Shown here piece after piece: positions 52,301-64,000 of a stretch of DNA of 64,000 nt. Numbering within the stretch: position 1 is the first letter of the stretch; each line of letters begins with the position of its first letter. The notes beneath the pieces were generated by a model. It searched no databases, was not told where the DNA came from, and saw only the letters and a list, made by a program, of their open reading frames with translations. This stretch comes from Anabas testudineus (Eukaryota > Chordata > Actinopteri > Anabantiformes > Anabantidae). Both the position numbers and the translations under genes were made by a program. The DNA lies in NCBI RefSeq assembly GCF_900324465.2, contig NC_046616.1, positions 13,790,547 to 13,854,546 on the forward strand, given 5' to 3'.

Positions 52301-55300
52301 AGCTTACAAGAAAGGGGATGACCAAGTTGATCTGCTCTCCAACCTTCTTGATGTAGCGCAATCTGAGAAGGCGGGGCACACGGATCCTAGGACGGTCTAA
52401 AAGAAAAAAAAAAAGTGAGGCGCGTTTATCATCCACCATCTGTTTTCCCTTTATGCAACTGATTTGTTTCAGGTAAATTTGGAATAACATCACTTGGACA
52501 ACTACAGTAGATCAATCATCCACCTCACAGCATTAGGGAAAGCTTCATGGCTGATGGAGCCGAAATGAACCCACAAGTTAGTAAACCACTAGATGTTCTC
52601 AGAAAAAGTGATGCTGTACATGTATCCCTTTGAATAGAGGGGCAATTATAATGTATATAATGTATGCACTGGAACAATAGTAGATGACTACTGCTTTTCT
52701 CTATCATATAAATAGATGATTGAATATCTTTAGGTTTTCACTTGGTTAAAACAAGCAAACATTTGAAATTCAGTCACTAAACAACATCCCACCCAATAGC
52801 TAAAATAAAGGCCCCAGTCTTATTGATGGTTAGAATTAGTCATGAACAGAAAACGACATATACGGTATAAACATTAAAATATAGCTGGAGAAATGTTCAG
52901 TGTGTCTGCATGTGTGTGAGAAAATGTACAGTATCTGGGCAGAGAGAGGTAAAAAAAAAAGAAAAAAGAAAAGGCATCCAGACACTGCATCCAGCAGATC
53001 CTAAAATAGCTTTGGTGACGAGCGGGTCTTGAACTCTGACACATGTCGTGTATAAAGAAGCAGCAGGAAGATGTCATCACTTTTAAGTGACTGGAGCCAT
53101 CACAACAACAACAACACATCTAGAAACACTGAACTACAAATGCAGCTTCCCAAAGAAATTGAGACTATACTTAAGCTGTGAATCAAATCAGGAGGATGAA
53201 ACTGCATCATGGACGAGCACGGCATGTACCCGGTCACTATTCTGGTTGGTTTCGTTCAGGTCGGGTGCTAAGCATCTCTCGCAGGTTTCTGCATAAGCAG
53301 CAAATGTCTGAAAATCTCTTTGGGCTTACATGATACATAATACCGCCAAGCTGTTGCCCTCCATCACCCACTAACCCTGCTGCAGACTGTGTCCCTTCTC
53401 TGTCACTCTAAATGTCCTCATATCTCACTTGCCATCAATCTCCTATGCATCTTTTCCTAGCTATCACACAGTCACACTCTCTAACTCCATCTCACTTGGT
53501 TTCTTGCCCGTAGGGTTTCATCCTCCTTGTTGTAACATTTGTCACCATAATGCAGCTGCAGAGGCCGGGATCCGGCTCCTGCAGCTATCATTTGCCATGA
53601 AGCTCAGGTCTCCCTCCAGATTTGATTCAAACACTGATCCCTGCTAATCAGCACACTTCCTAGCAATGCCCAGACGTGTTGCTGGCATTATAGCATCCAG
53701 CTGCCAGCAAGTCCTCCAGCAAACAATCTATAATCTGTCTTTGACTCTGGATAAAGTGTCTTTGTGGGGGGCTTTCAGCATATGCAGGACAGCGTGTCTT
53801 TAGCTGGTGGATGTAGATAGGTGTCTGATCAGGACAGTATGTGAAAGACTCACAGCGGAACTTAACCCCACAACCACCAGCTCATAATCCATCAATTAGG
53901 CTAATGTTTCATTCCCCTCATTTGACCAACAGTTCTGGTGCACGGCAGCATTCCTCCACTAGAGTTTCCTGTTTGTTCACAGCTGTTTGAACCCCGACCA
54001 GGAAATATGCTCAGAGACAGCATGCTGTCCTTCTTAAAGTGGATAACTCCGGCAGCTCAGGTCACGGTACATCAACGTGACTCAACGTGTGGAAACAAAT
54101 GCACCACAAAACCACCCTTGTTAAAAAGAAAGGAAATGTTGTCAGTGTGACTTCAGCAAGGTGTCAATGTGCAGTCCTGCAGACTTTTGTGCCTCTTATG
54201 ACAGACAGTAGAAGGGAGAGGACAGGAAATGAGGGTTCACATGTGTTTTAAATGCAAACCATTATAACAGGAACAGAAGCCAATAGTTCAAATTAAAATA
54301 AAGCAATTAAATTAGAGGATTGAAAAACTAACATGAAAAACTGTCTAAGCCAAAGCGAAGACATTTGAAGCAAAGCACCATGAGAAGAAATATTTGTTGT
54401 GTTAGCTGTAAGAAACAGACAGGGGAACAAGTTTATCACGGCAAAATAAAATGAATATGAAAATGTAAATGCTACATTATGAATAGATTCATTTTAGTGA
54501 GAAAGTCACAGTGAGATTACACTCCTAGAGCTAAATTGATAAAGGTTTTCACAGTTTAACTGTCAGTTAATGGTTCAGGCTCAGGCCGTCAAAACAAAAA
54601 AGCAACACTTGCTCTAGATATATATAAGATGTATGCTGTATGTTGGTATATTTGATTTTTGATAAATAAGTAGACATATCTTCCATTTTTCTTTTTTTCT
54701 TTAGGGTGGTAACTGCAGGAAGTCCACACTGTAGATATTATTTAGTAAAATAAATATGCAAATAAGAAACGTGTGCGTTTTTTTTAATCGTCTTCTTTGT
54801 GGTGTCAAACCTGCAAAAATACTGAAGATGTGTGTACATGCTAATGAAAGCATGATCTACAGCTAACGAAAGCACTTGTCAGCACCAGCGGGATTTATGA
54901 GTGAACATCTGTGAAGTCCATCTTAGGCCGCAGCAGTTAAAAGCACCTTTGCCTTCGTTGTTGCAACATGAGTATTTTAAGGATAGGTCACAAGTTAGAA
55001 CTATCGGAGAGCTCTTGATAGATAGCCTGCAAACAGACACACAATTTTGTTTTTATAGAGGCGAAAACTAGTGTACTATTTCTGAAGAGAAACTTCTTTT
55101 GGACTTTAGGGACTATTATAGAGTAACATTTATTTTTGGAAACATATTCACTGATCTAAAGCTCCACAGATACAGAGCAGAAATTAATCGAACCAACCAA
55201 GACATAGTTGTAGCCCCTTCCACAGAGTGTAGCTTCCCTTTAAGGAGACACTTCCACATGGTCTGTTGTACAGCTTGAGAAATACCACCGGCTGCTACTC

Positions 55301-58300
55301 ACCAGCAATCTCACGAATTGGCACAGGTTCAGCAAGTGTACCAGGTTCACTGCGACCGCCGGCGTTTACAGCCACCACGCGCACATGCAGCAGGTCACCA
55401 GTTGTCAGGTTCGTAATGCAGTAACGGTTGGCCAGGGTCGTTTCCTCGTTAGCCACAGTCCAGTCTGATGCTGCAGGGAAACCAGGAGCGTGCGTTAACA
55501 CATGGTTTATGTGCCATTTTCACTCTGATTGGTTTTTATTCCTACATTTTTCTTTATTGAGTGTAAAACATCACTCAATAGGACACGTTAGGGGGTTTAT
55601 CACCTGTCGACACAAGTTTACAAACAACTTGCCCATAAAAAGTACACTTTGGCCACCATCATGAAACCTCAGAGGGCATGCTGTCATCCGAGCAAACAAG
55701 CTCTTCTAAAAGTGGCGTCAGGAGATACAGTGACAGCCAGTGAAACGCTGCCTGCCGTATACGGCCAGGACGCAGTTATGAGTCTATCTGCCTCCTGACG
55801 CTGTGGGGACAGGTGCAGCCTCACATACTGTACATACACACATAAACATGCTTACTTCCATCTTTGCGGTACTCGATGGTGTATCCATTCAGCCCAGAGT
55901 CTCCAATGGTCACCGGTGTCTTCCACTTAATGGTGAGGCTGGAGTCATTCACATCATCCACAGATACATCCAGAGGAGCACTGGTGGGGACTGAAGGGGG
56001 ATCAAACAGAGCAATTTATTTACTGAAGCGGACGACAGAAACATGAGCTGGAATGATAATGGATGTACAGATAATAATGATTTATTATCTATATTATGTG
56101 CTACTAATGACCATCTGTTGATTTAGATTTAAATAATTAAAAAAATTAGAAAAATGTGAAACATTTTGTGTGAAACTACAGTGGCAGGAAAATGTATGTG
56201 AACCTTTTGGAATTTCATGGTTTTCTCCATTCATTTGTCATAAAACATGATCTGATGTTCATCTTAGTCAAGAGTATTAACTCTAAATATAATGTACCTA
56301 AAGTAATAACACATACACACAAAATCTGATCTTTCATGTCTCTATTGACAACAACCATAAAAGCTGCTTTAGTTCTGTCATATTCCTTGGACGTCTCATG
56401 TGTGGCTCTTTTAAAGTCCTTCCATAACATCTCTTTTGGGTTGAGGTCAGGGCCATGACTTGGCCACTCCAACTTCATTAAGGCATTCTGTTGTGTGTTT
56501 TGGGCCATTGTCCTGTTGCATCACCCAACTTCTCCATTTGTAGATTATAGACTGGTGAATTTCTATCATCTTTGACATCACTTTGTAACCCTTTCCAGCT
56601 TTATGTAAATTGATTGTAGATCATCTGAAAGCTCCTTTTAGTGAGGTCTGGCTCACATAAGTGTATTTGTGGTGACATTTAGCTCAGTTGGTAGTGCAGT
56701 TGTCTATAAACTCCAGGCTCAGTGGTTCGACTCCTGGTTCCTTCCGGCTACATGTCATGGTGCCCTTGGACAAGACATTGAAATCCCACAGTAGCACTGT
56801 CATCTACTGCAGCTGTCCAAACAACAATTTTCCCAAGGTTATCAATAAAGTATTAAAGTCATTATTATTATTTCTTCTTGTGCGGAGCAGCAGTTAGAGT
56901 GTTGTTTGTCAGTTGAAGTAGCTCTAGTCCACACCTCCAAACTAATTTTCTGAAGTTATGCTAACACCTGAATGTAATTAGCTTTTTTGAGGCCTATATT
57001 CAAAGGGTTCACATACTTTTTCCATTTCTACAGTGAGGTTTCTACGGTTGTTCTCAAAGACATGAAAGATCAAAATTCTTTAGTGTTATTACTTTAGCCA
57101 CAATATGTTTTTCACTTAGATAAAGATCTATCTATACATTTTGGCTTGAAAACTCTGATCAACTGATCAACCAGTTCTGAATATACTTACAATTTAATAT
57201 TCAGTTTAATCTGCTAATGGATTGTTGGAATTACTTCTCTAATTACTGCTCTTAAACTTTTTAAATTACTGCAAAGGTGTTAATAACCTCATTGCCTGAA
57301 ATAGAACTGATTGATCTAATTTTGTAATAAAAAAAGGGTTTTAGTATATTTAATAGTAAAAAATTCAAATATTTCCTGGTTCCAGCTTCTCAAATGTGGG
57401 AATTTGATACTTGATTGTAGCACACTGAATATCGTGGGAATGTTGGTCAGATAAAACAATACATAAATAATAACCTCTGCCTGTGGAAATAATAACCAAT
57501 ATTTTTTTTTACCGTTTTCGGGAAGACAGTTCAGTTTCTCATAGACTTGAGAGTTTAAAGCAGGACAAAGCAGACAACAGAGTGAGAGTATAAATGTTGA
57601 TGTTACCTGCTGGAGGTGGGGGCGTTGGGGCCTTGGGTGGCTCCTCTACCGTGGCAGCTTCTGCGGGAGCAGCTAGCATTACACAAGACACATGTTAATT
57701 GTTTACATCTTCACCCTATAGAAACATTTCAATTTGTAACTTTTCAAAACTTTCTCAGTTCGATTTCTAATTGGTGATCTGGAAAAGATACAGTGTAGTT
57801 CAATGTTTTGTCATGAATCCAGTTGTTCTTACAGCTGGGGAAAGGTGTGGTGGATGGCACTTAACTGGAGGCTTTTTAAATAAGGTAAAATAATGAATAT
57901 TGTGTCGGGCAGCAGTAATGCTGTTGTCTCTGTGGTGGTTTATGTTTACTGTCTGCAGGAGCACCTGAAGCAGAGGCGGCGGCCCCCCCGCAGCTTGTTA
58001 AAATGGCATTAGGAAAGCCAATTAGTGGCCTGCATTATAACATTAATCATGCAGGGAATCAATCAGTGTCAAGCTAATTTGATCAACATATTCCCCAGTG
58101 AAGCAGGCAGAGAGGCAGAGTGGTGTGAGCCAAGCCTTCAGTATTCACTGCGTGAGAAGGGATGGTAGGTGACCCTGCTCCAGAGACACTGTAAGACACC
58201 TGCACATAGCAGAAGACCACCGCCTTTCCAGATAGAGACGCACCATAAAAACACAGAGATCAAATGTCACACACACCCTAACACAGCCCATCCTATAATC

Positions 58301-58909
58301 CAGCCAAGATCTCTGAGATGAGTTGGCTCAGCTTTATACGCATTAAGAAATAACTGAGGCCAGTCCAAACCAAATGCCATATCAATTTATTACAGCTTTT
58401 TCCGTTTCCAGTTTCAAACCTCTAAACGTGCACAATATGAAAAAGCATTTTTACTGCACTTTACTGAATTTGTCATAATAAAAAGCCACAGTTTAGTTCA
58501 GGGATTTGAATGTCCAATGTGATCTCCACGTGTTTAACTGCAGACTCTGTAAAACTAATGTTTTCAGTTTACATTAAGGTGACAGGTTGGATTATTTGAC
58601 CTAATCTTTTGTGTTTAAGTTAATCAACATCAGATTAGTGAGGACAGTTTCCTCCTCTTCCACGGAAACGATAAATAAATACGGTGACTTTATTCCCACG
58701 GTACCTGCTGCGCGCTCTTCAGCTGCGCCGGTGACTGCAGCTCCTCCCTCGACAGGTGCAGCAGTAACTTCCGCAGGTGCAGCTTCCGCAGGTATTTCCG
58801 CAGGTGGAGCCTCGGTCGGAGCGGGTTCAGGTTCCCGGACGGGCTCGGGAGCCTTCTCGGCAGCCTTCTTGGCCGGAGCCTTTTTGATGGGCGCAGGTTT
58901 TCCTGGCAT
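47547..58909 (-). CDS. mybph: Myosin-binding protein H (last codons not located)
   Basis: Ten exons on the minus strand: 58705-58909, 57607-57672, 55856-55990, 55303-55470, 52308-52396, 52004-52199, 51607-51746, 51023-51182, 50436-50572, 47547-47733. They give about 494 residues; human MYBPH has 477. Order of parts: an Ala/Pro/Glu/Lys-rich N-terminus (residues 1-90), fibronectin III ([11 protein letters not shown] ... GGRSEPG), Ig-I ([13 protein letters not shown] ... DSGVYEMTV), fibronectin III ([13 protein letters not shown] ... [10 protein letters not shown]), Ig-I ([10 protein letters not shown] ... [16 protein letters not shown]). This FN3-Ig-FN3-Ig layout is specific to MyBP-H, which binds myosin in the sarcomere A-band. 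All junctions are GT-AG and in phase. Exon 10 ends with a phase-1 donor (AAAC|GTACGT), so a short last exon must follow; I could not identify it. Confidence 0.92.
52262..52298. repeat. (GT)n microsatellite beside a mybph splice donor
   Basis: About 18 uninterrupted GT units, read as CA on the gene strand, begin nine bases after the end of exon 5. Intronic CA repeats close to donors are known hnRNP L binding sites that can alter splicing; that effect here is inference. Confidence 0.95.
56179..57165 (-). mobile_element. Degenerate Tc1-like transposon in a mybph intron, with nested SINE
   Basis: The plus strand opens with 'ggcaggaaaatgtatgtgaa', the known end of a Tc1-like fish element, and a second copy of the sub-terminal motif ('gggttcacatactttttcc') lies near 57006. 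On the minus strand at 56365-56508 a transposase remnant keeps the DDE-region motif [10 protein letters not shown][K]E. Most of the transposase gene is missing. The right end is badly decayed, so the boundary is approximate. It lies in the intron between mybph exons 2 and 3. Confidence 0.8.
56674..56874 (+). mobile_element. tRNA-derived SINE nested in the Tc1-like element
   Basis: The head has a tRNA-like A box (TAGCTCAGTTGG at 56680-56691) and B box (GGTTCGACTCC at 56724-56734). The body contains the 'cccttggacaagacattgaa' phrase typical of fish SINEs, and the tail ends in (ATT)n. It sits inside the transposon remnant, so it inserted later. The head does not fold as a functional tRNA. Confidence 0.75.
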
Positions 58910-58964
58910 GGTGCTGACACAAATCCAGTCTTCTGGATGAAGGAGGCCGGGGTGTCTTAGGTAA

Positions 58965-58972
58965 TATATATA
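58965..58972 (-). promoter_or_regulatory. TATA box of mybph
   Basis: TATATATA on the minus strand, 56 bases before the start codon. With transcription starting about 30 bases downstream, the leader would be about 30 bases and lie in exon 1. A TATA promoter fits a strongly expressed, muscle-restricted gene. Confidence 0.6.
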
Positions 58973-60327
58973 GCCTGAGGGTTGGTGGGCTGGTGGAGTG
59001 GGCTCTCAGGCCACTCCACCCATTCCCTGACTTTGAAGTCCCCCCCCCCACTTTAGTCACATCCTCATCTGTGTGTGGACCTACACAGCCAGGGCAGGTC
59101 CGGCCTAGTTTGAATGCAAATAACGCACATATTCACATTTAAAAACAGTTAAACATTCACCTAACAAGTGCAAAGTACTATCTTACCGTGCCTAATATCA
59201 CCACGTACTATTAAATGACCACACATCCTCATAAATAATAAAAAGCTCATATGAGCGCCATCTAGTGGACAACACAATGAAAGCAAACGACAAAGAGGCT
59301 TTGGTGTGAAGAATGGCATGACTTTATTAAGTCCATTATTCAATGTTAGACATATGGGATTTGATGTGGTTATAGAGACATGCCATACAACCATTGTTAG
59401 GCCCACGTTGTAAGCCAAGTGCTCCTTCCTGCTGGAGGATGACAATAAAACCACCGTGGACGTCCGCTATCTGCATACAGGGGGGGGGGGCCAAGCCATC
59501 TCGTAGATCTCTACACTTTTGAGTGATTGTTGTCGCAGATGCACTGACTATTTACAGTGTGTACAATAGTGATGTCATGTACAAAAGAGAAAGAAAACTT
59601 TACAAATATTTGCGTAAGAAAAACAAAAGTCTGCTCTTAAATACAATGTGGAAAAAAAAGCAAGATATCCAGTTATTAAAAATCCCTCCCGTGATAAGGT
59701 TTAAGTGTGACAGGTCCAAGAAAACAAAACTTTGGGAACACATCAGGTATACATGCATTGACATTTCATCTCCAGGCAAATATCTGTTCTTGCACAAGTC
59801 TCAGGCGACTCCTCTAAGATCACACACAAGCAGCCCAGTCATGATACACATTCTCATCTACTGCAGACCGAACTGACTCACACTTCGTCTTCACTATCAG
59901 CCAAAGGCCCGACTCGATAAACCCACTCTCGACCCAAATCTGGGTCTTCTAGGTGAAGACATGAAAGTGAAGTGACATCAGAGTAGGCGAGAGGAACTGA
60001 TGTTGTTTCCTCTAAATCGAGGCCTCCATGTGGTAGATAGCAGCTCAAAAGCAGCTTTAGGCCAAACTGTGTTTCAGGCACAGATAAACGTAGGCATCAT
60101 GTCCTCTACTTTCCACCAGCACTGCATTTGGAAAGCTGAGCAACGTCTGGACAGAAAATGGTAGTTTGAGGTACTTCAGGGTCAAGAGGGAACAGAGCTG
60201 AGAAATAAATAAAAAAAAAGAAAGTTTGCTACCTGCACTTTCCTTCTCTTGCACATCTTGTTATACTTTCCTTCATCCCACAAGTCAACATATGAGCAAT
60301 AAATACTCTTGAGTACTCTCTAACATA
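58973..60327. other. Intergenic stretch between mybph and nav1, proximal part
   Basis: Runs of C at about 59041-59050 and G at about 59479-59488, and minus-strand AATAAA near 59321-59326. The ORF at 59878-60081 (-) and the one overlapping its start have a coding-like look, but I recognise no protein; they may be part of a long nav1 3' UTR. Confidence 0.4.
59253..59268 (-). promoter_or_regulatory. CTCF-like motif 5' of mybph
   Basis: The minus strand reads CCACTAGATGGCGCTC, a full match to the vertebrate CTCF core. It lies about 300 bases upstream of the mybph TATA box, between mybph and nav1. Occupancy is inferred. Confidence 0.6.
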
Positions 60328-60823
60328 CACTGCCCATCCAATAAAAGAAGTCACACACTCTAATATTTAGTTGGACCTTTAGCTTTGATTACGGTGCACA
60401 TTCACCATGGCATCGTTTCAATAAGCTTCTGTAATGTCACAATATTTATTCCCTTCCAGAGTTGCATTAATCTTTTGCCAAGATCTTGTACTGATGATTA
60501 GAGTTGGACCCTGCTTCACTTCTTACCCTGATCCTCAGACCACATGACCTTCTTCCACTGGACAGTTCTTAACCCAGTTTTAGTAGTTCATCAGTCTCCT
60601 TAGATGTTTTTTGCATGCATGACAATAATTTGACTCTGAAACTGCTTAACATTTTTTCTGCAACCACAGGAAGTGTTAATGAAAAGCTACTCACTGCATC
60701 AGTTAAAATAACTTGTTGCCAGCTGGAACATAATCATCATTGCAGTAATTATCCAGAGGAAGGCTCTTACCTATTTGCTTAGTTAAATCAGGATGGTGAC
60801 TTAGTTTTTTTGGACGGGCAGTG
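60328..60823. mobile_element. Internally deleted Tc1-like transposon
   Basis: The terminal repeats CACTGCCCATCCAATAAAA and its partner, minus-strand CACTGCCCGTCCAAAAAAA, are flanked by TA on both sides (60326-60327 and 60824-60825). At 496 bp it keeps both ends and short pieces of the transposase region but no usable gene. It is therefore a non-autonomous derivative of a well-known fish Tc1 family. Confidence 0.85.
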
Positions 60824-60825
60824 TA

Positions 60826-62340
60826 TATTATGTGAAAACCAATGAAGGAAAGAAATGGGCAGAAGTCACTCACAAATGAGTCAGCTATTCTTATAACCAG
60901 CCCTTAATCTTACTGTAACTCTTAACATCGCGTGTGAGGAAGGAACTGACTTCAGCACATCGAAAAAAGTTATAAAAGATATAAAGAGGAAGGTATATGT
61001 TTTTTGTACATATTTTTGTCACATGATGACAACGGTTTTTACTGGTCTCCCTCGCTTCCTCGTGATCCTCATAACAGTGACAATAAGTATGCCTCTGTGC
61101 TGCCTGCGGCTAACGATAATGGCATGATTAGTATACATAGTGGGTGGTAGTTACTGTTTAGAGATGAAGGTGACTCAGTATAAAATCTTACAAAATGAAG
61201 ATTTTCAAAGCTGTATCCTCATCTATTACAAGAAAAGTTTTTAAACCAATATGTAAATACAGAATGTATGCAAGCATAGCCAGACATGGCAGCCAGACTA
61301 ATTAAACAAGCAGTTTTTTCTGTGTTTAAATACAGTATGTTGAGTTAAGGATCAGTTTAGGTCGGTTTATGTGGTTATAAAATCAGTATATTACTGGAAT
61401 AAACCACTGATGTTGACATTTTCTATACAGACTGATCCTAAATCTGATTCAGTATTCAGTTAATTTTTCACTCATGCATGTTACGTACAGCTTCACAGTT
61501 ATAGAATCTAATCCATGATATCTCTGAATGACACAAATGGCTGAACTGAAAAAAAAAAAAACAAACATTCAAGGCTATCTTTATTGTTGTTATTGAGTGT
61601 GTTATGTACTACTGAGCACCTTTAACAAGACAGAAATCTCACCAGGAGAGCACTGATGCAGGAATCAGTAGGTGTCGCCATCTAGAGGAAATACCAACAA
61701 ATTGCACAATGTGGCCACACTGATAGTCCCTCATTTGATACACAGTCACTGACACAGCCTGATTAAATCCAACTACCACAAGTAGAAAATAAAGTGCATT
61801 TTTTTAGTTGCTGCTGAGTTATGGTCCTATCTTTTGGGAATTCAGACTCTTACTCAATTGAATTTCGTTCTGAAAATAAACACAGGAAGCACCAACAGTT
61901 GTGGTAACAGTTGTGGCAGTCCAACAAGAACAAAAGAAAGGGAACAAATGGGTCTTGATCAGTAGGATTATAGGTAGTACTTTGCATCATACTATTCTGG
62001 TTACCATGCATTTGCAAACTCAACAACAACTCAACTGGGACAAACTGAAGACAGAGAAGAGGCAAATCAATCTCTTTCCCTGACATGATCATCACAGCTT
62101 CCTATGAAAGCAGTTTAATTGCCTTTCTGATGTTCTGTTACCAGAGCAGAGCAAACTCCTTGTCCATATTCACCTTCTGTGTAAAGTTGCTTTACATTTT
62201 GCTTTGTAACTGCTCACTGAGCACACAGCAACATTTATTATCGAGTCTTTAAAGTCTCATTGGGACTGCGGTTGGTTGGTGCGTTAGCTGTAATAAAGAC
62301 GCCAAAGCTCCATAGCATGAATTAAAGTCACGTGTGATCC
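60826..62340. other. nav1 3' UTR and spacer
   Basis: The minus-strand AATAAA near 62233-62238, about 105 bases past the nav1 stop, is the first possible poly(A) signal; navigator genes usually have longer 3' UTRs, so others are possible. An A-run lies at 61550-61561. No gene is supported. Confidence 0.5.
61674..61688 (-). promoter_or_regulatory. CTCF-like motif 3' of nav1
   Basis: The minus strand reads CCTCTAGATGGCGAC, a good match to the CTCF core in the same orientation as the site at 59253-59268. Occupancy is inferred. Confidence 0.45.
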
Positions 62341-64000
62341 TCAGAGTGTAGCCTGCAGAGTGGAATCCAGACAGCCTTCCCGCTCTGGAGACTCGATGTA
62401 GTTGGCCGACTCCTGGAGCTTCAGCAGCATCGCCATCTGGGAGGGACCGAGAGGTCAAATATCAAATTAACAGATATGTTAATATTTCTTGACATGCATT
62501 ACACAAGTGTGCCCAAAATGAACACATCTATGACTCCCCGCTGGCATTAACTAGTCCCCATCTCACTCACCAGTGGGTCTGACTCCAGCGTGCTGGGTGG
62601 AGGTGTATCTTTGGGGGGCTTCTTTTCTTCACTGAGTGGACCTATGCTGGGGGGAGGTAGGTGAAAGAGCCTGGACTGGTCCTGCTGTGCATTAGGCCAA
62701 GGGAGGGTGCCTCTCACCCAGTCAACTGGATCCTCCCATACTGCTTTCTGTCCGTGGACCTGAGGGGTGAGACAGAAATGTATGTTGAACAACACATGAA
62801 GAGTAAAAGACACTGACTTTGTTTTTACCATTAATGTTACACTTATGCTTGTGTTCACCTTGATGCCGTCTTTGGCTCCCTCTTGCAGATATGGTATGAT
62901 GGAGTGGTTCCACAGGTCAATAAACCATTGCCTGAACTCTGACACTGATACTGGGCATGACAGGAAGAAGCAGGGACCTTGGGAAGACAAAGATTCTTAT
63001 TACTCGCTGCAAATATCCAGGTATCCGTGTTTTCTACCTTACTGCACACACTATATCTCACCTATAAGGAAATCTGAAGTGCTGTGTTTCTCCAGGAACG
63101 TGTGGAGGTGGTACCAGAGCTGAGGAACCCAGTCAAGTACACAAAGTAGAGCTTGGTGGCGTGCTGAGTCCTGTTCCTCAGGCTGGTAGGCCTCCACAGC
63201 TTTACGGTGCAGGTACCTCAGCAGGAACCCATTAGCTGGTTCCACGTTATTTGAGAACATCACCATCCTGCAACCATGTGCAAGAAATCTTGAGTCTCCA
63301 CAGTAGAATAATGTTGTATTTAATAATGTTTCACTGCAAAAAAGGCACCTCAAAGATCTACTGGCTTTGTGCTCACCTGAAGCTGAGATGAAGGCCGTTG
63401 TTAGATGTCATCTTCACTGGCTGATTGGTCGTTCCAATGATGTAAGGACTGAAACATACACAGAGTAAATCCTGTTTACATTTGTATCAATATAGGGTTT
63501 AAAGCCAAACTGGAACTGTTTAATGACACTCACCATTTGTGATGCTTGCAGGTGAGCGCTCCGTTAACAAGCTCAGTGGTGGCTGCTGAATCGCTAATGT
63601 CATCTATGATAACAACCAATGGAACTTCTTCTCCACTGTGTCTGTCAATCTGATTTGCTAGATTGGACAGATACAACTGCAACTCCTGAAAGCAAAGAAA
63701 GTTAAATAAACTGTGTATGAATCCATGAAATTCCCTGATAATTGCCAATGAAAAAATTCAAATCTGCATTGCTTTACCTTCGGCGACTGATGATGCATGT
63801 TGAAGGTGACAACAGCGTTGCGACCCGGAGGACAGGGCTCGTGGTCGGCCTCAGATGAGTCTGTCCGGCTGCGATGCAGGAGGTAGTGGGCCAGACGCTG
63901 AGCCAGGAAGGTTTTTCCTGTCCCACTGGGCCCAGACAGAACCAGGCGCCTGTGCTTCAGCAGCAGGCTGATGTAATGCAGCATCATAGGCTTAGGAATC
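62341..64000 (-). CDS. nav1: Neuron navigator (nav1-like), C-terminal part only
   Basis: Eight exons of the 3' end on the minus strand: 63778-64000 (continues off the edge), 63534-63685, 63377-63448, 63062-63267, 62859-62977, 62571-62760 and 62341-62436, seven complete or partial in view. They encode the AAA+ ATPase-like domain and C-terminus: Walker A GPSGTGKT, Walker B-like VVIIDDISD, then CPYIIGTTNQPVKMT, FSNNVEPANGFLLRYL, LWYHLHTFLEKHSTSDFLIG, GPCFFLSCPVSVSEFRQWF, and a tail ending DSTLQATL. Navigators are large microtubule plus-end proteins that guide axons and cell migration. The tail, and mybph as neighbour (both at 1q32 in human), favour NAV1 over NAV2/NAV3. All junctions are GT-AG. 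The N-terminal calponin/coiled-coil parts lie outside. Confidence 0.9.

Overview
The window is nuclear DNA of a ray-finned (teleost) fish. The evidence is vertebrate-type spliced genes with short introns, three canonical vertebrate tRNA genes, tRNA-headed SINEs with an L2/RSg-type tail, and Tc1-type DNA transposons with TA target duplications. The DNA is AT-rich outside exons. The species cannot be fixed from the sequence alone.

Layout, left to right. 1-13 kb holds no gene I can support, only repeats: a near-perfect palindromic MITE at 4.76-5.00 kb and a 341-bp MITE at 10.03-10.37 kb. 13-24 kb is a compact housekeeping block: fkbpl (+), tRNA-Phe (-), ebp (-), tRNA-His (-), a SINE, tRNA-Glu (+) and ccdc115 (+). 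24.7-27.4 kb is a host gene built from a hAT transposase with a BED finger (+). 30.1-32.8 kb is apobec2 (+). 33.8-43.2 kb is a 20-exon Fc receptor-like immunoglobulin receptor (-). 47.5-58.9 kb is mybph, encoding myosin-binding protein H (-). The window ends with the 3' part of a neuron navigator gene, nav1-like (-), from 62.3 kb off the right edge.

Function: the genes form a neighbourhood, not a pathway. ebp acts in sterol synthesis, ccdc115 in V-ATPase assembly, fkbpl as an Hsp90-type co-chaperone. apobec2 and mybph are both known as muscle genes. The Fc receptor-like gene belongs to the immune system. mybph and NAV1 also lie in the same chromosome band in human (1q32), which supports the nav1 call.

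Most interesting points: (1) the Ig exons of the Fc receptor-like gene alternate strictly between two types (A-B-A-B...). They arose by repeated two-exon duplication; one B exon carries a single extra base and two further units are decaying. (2) Two mutually reverse-complementary 10-mers (GTCATGTGAC and GTCACATGAC) lie 155 bp upstream of the ccdc115 start and fit MITF/TFEB M-box sites. (3) The BED/hAT gene keeps its fold but has lost the C-x2-H motif of active transposases. (4) CTCF-like motifs at 13.07 kb (+) and at 59.25 and 61.67 kb (-) are convergent. I found no wholly new system. The unusual features are variations on known families.
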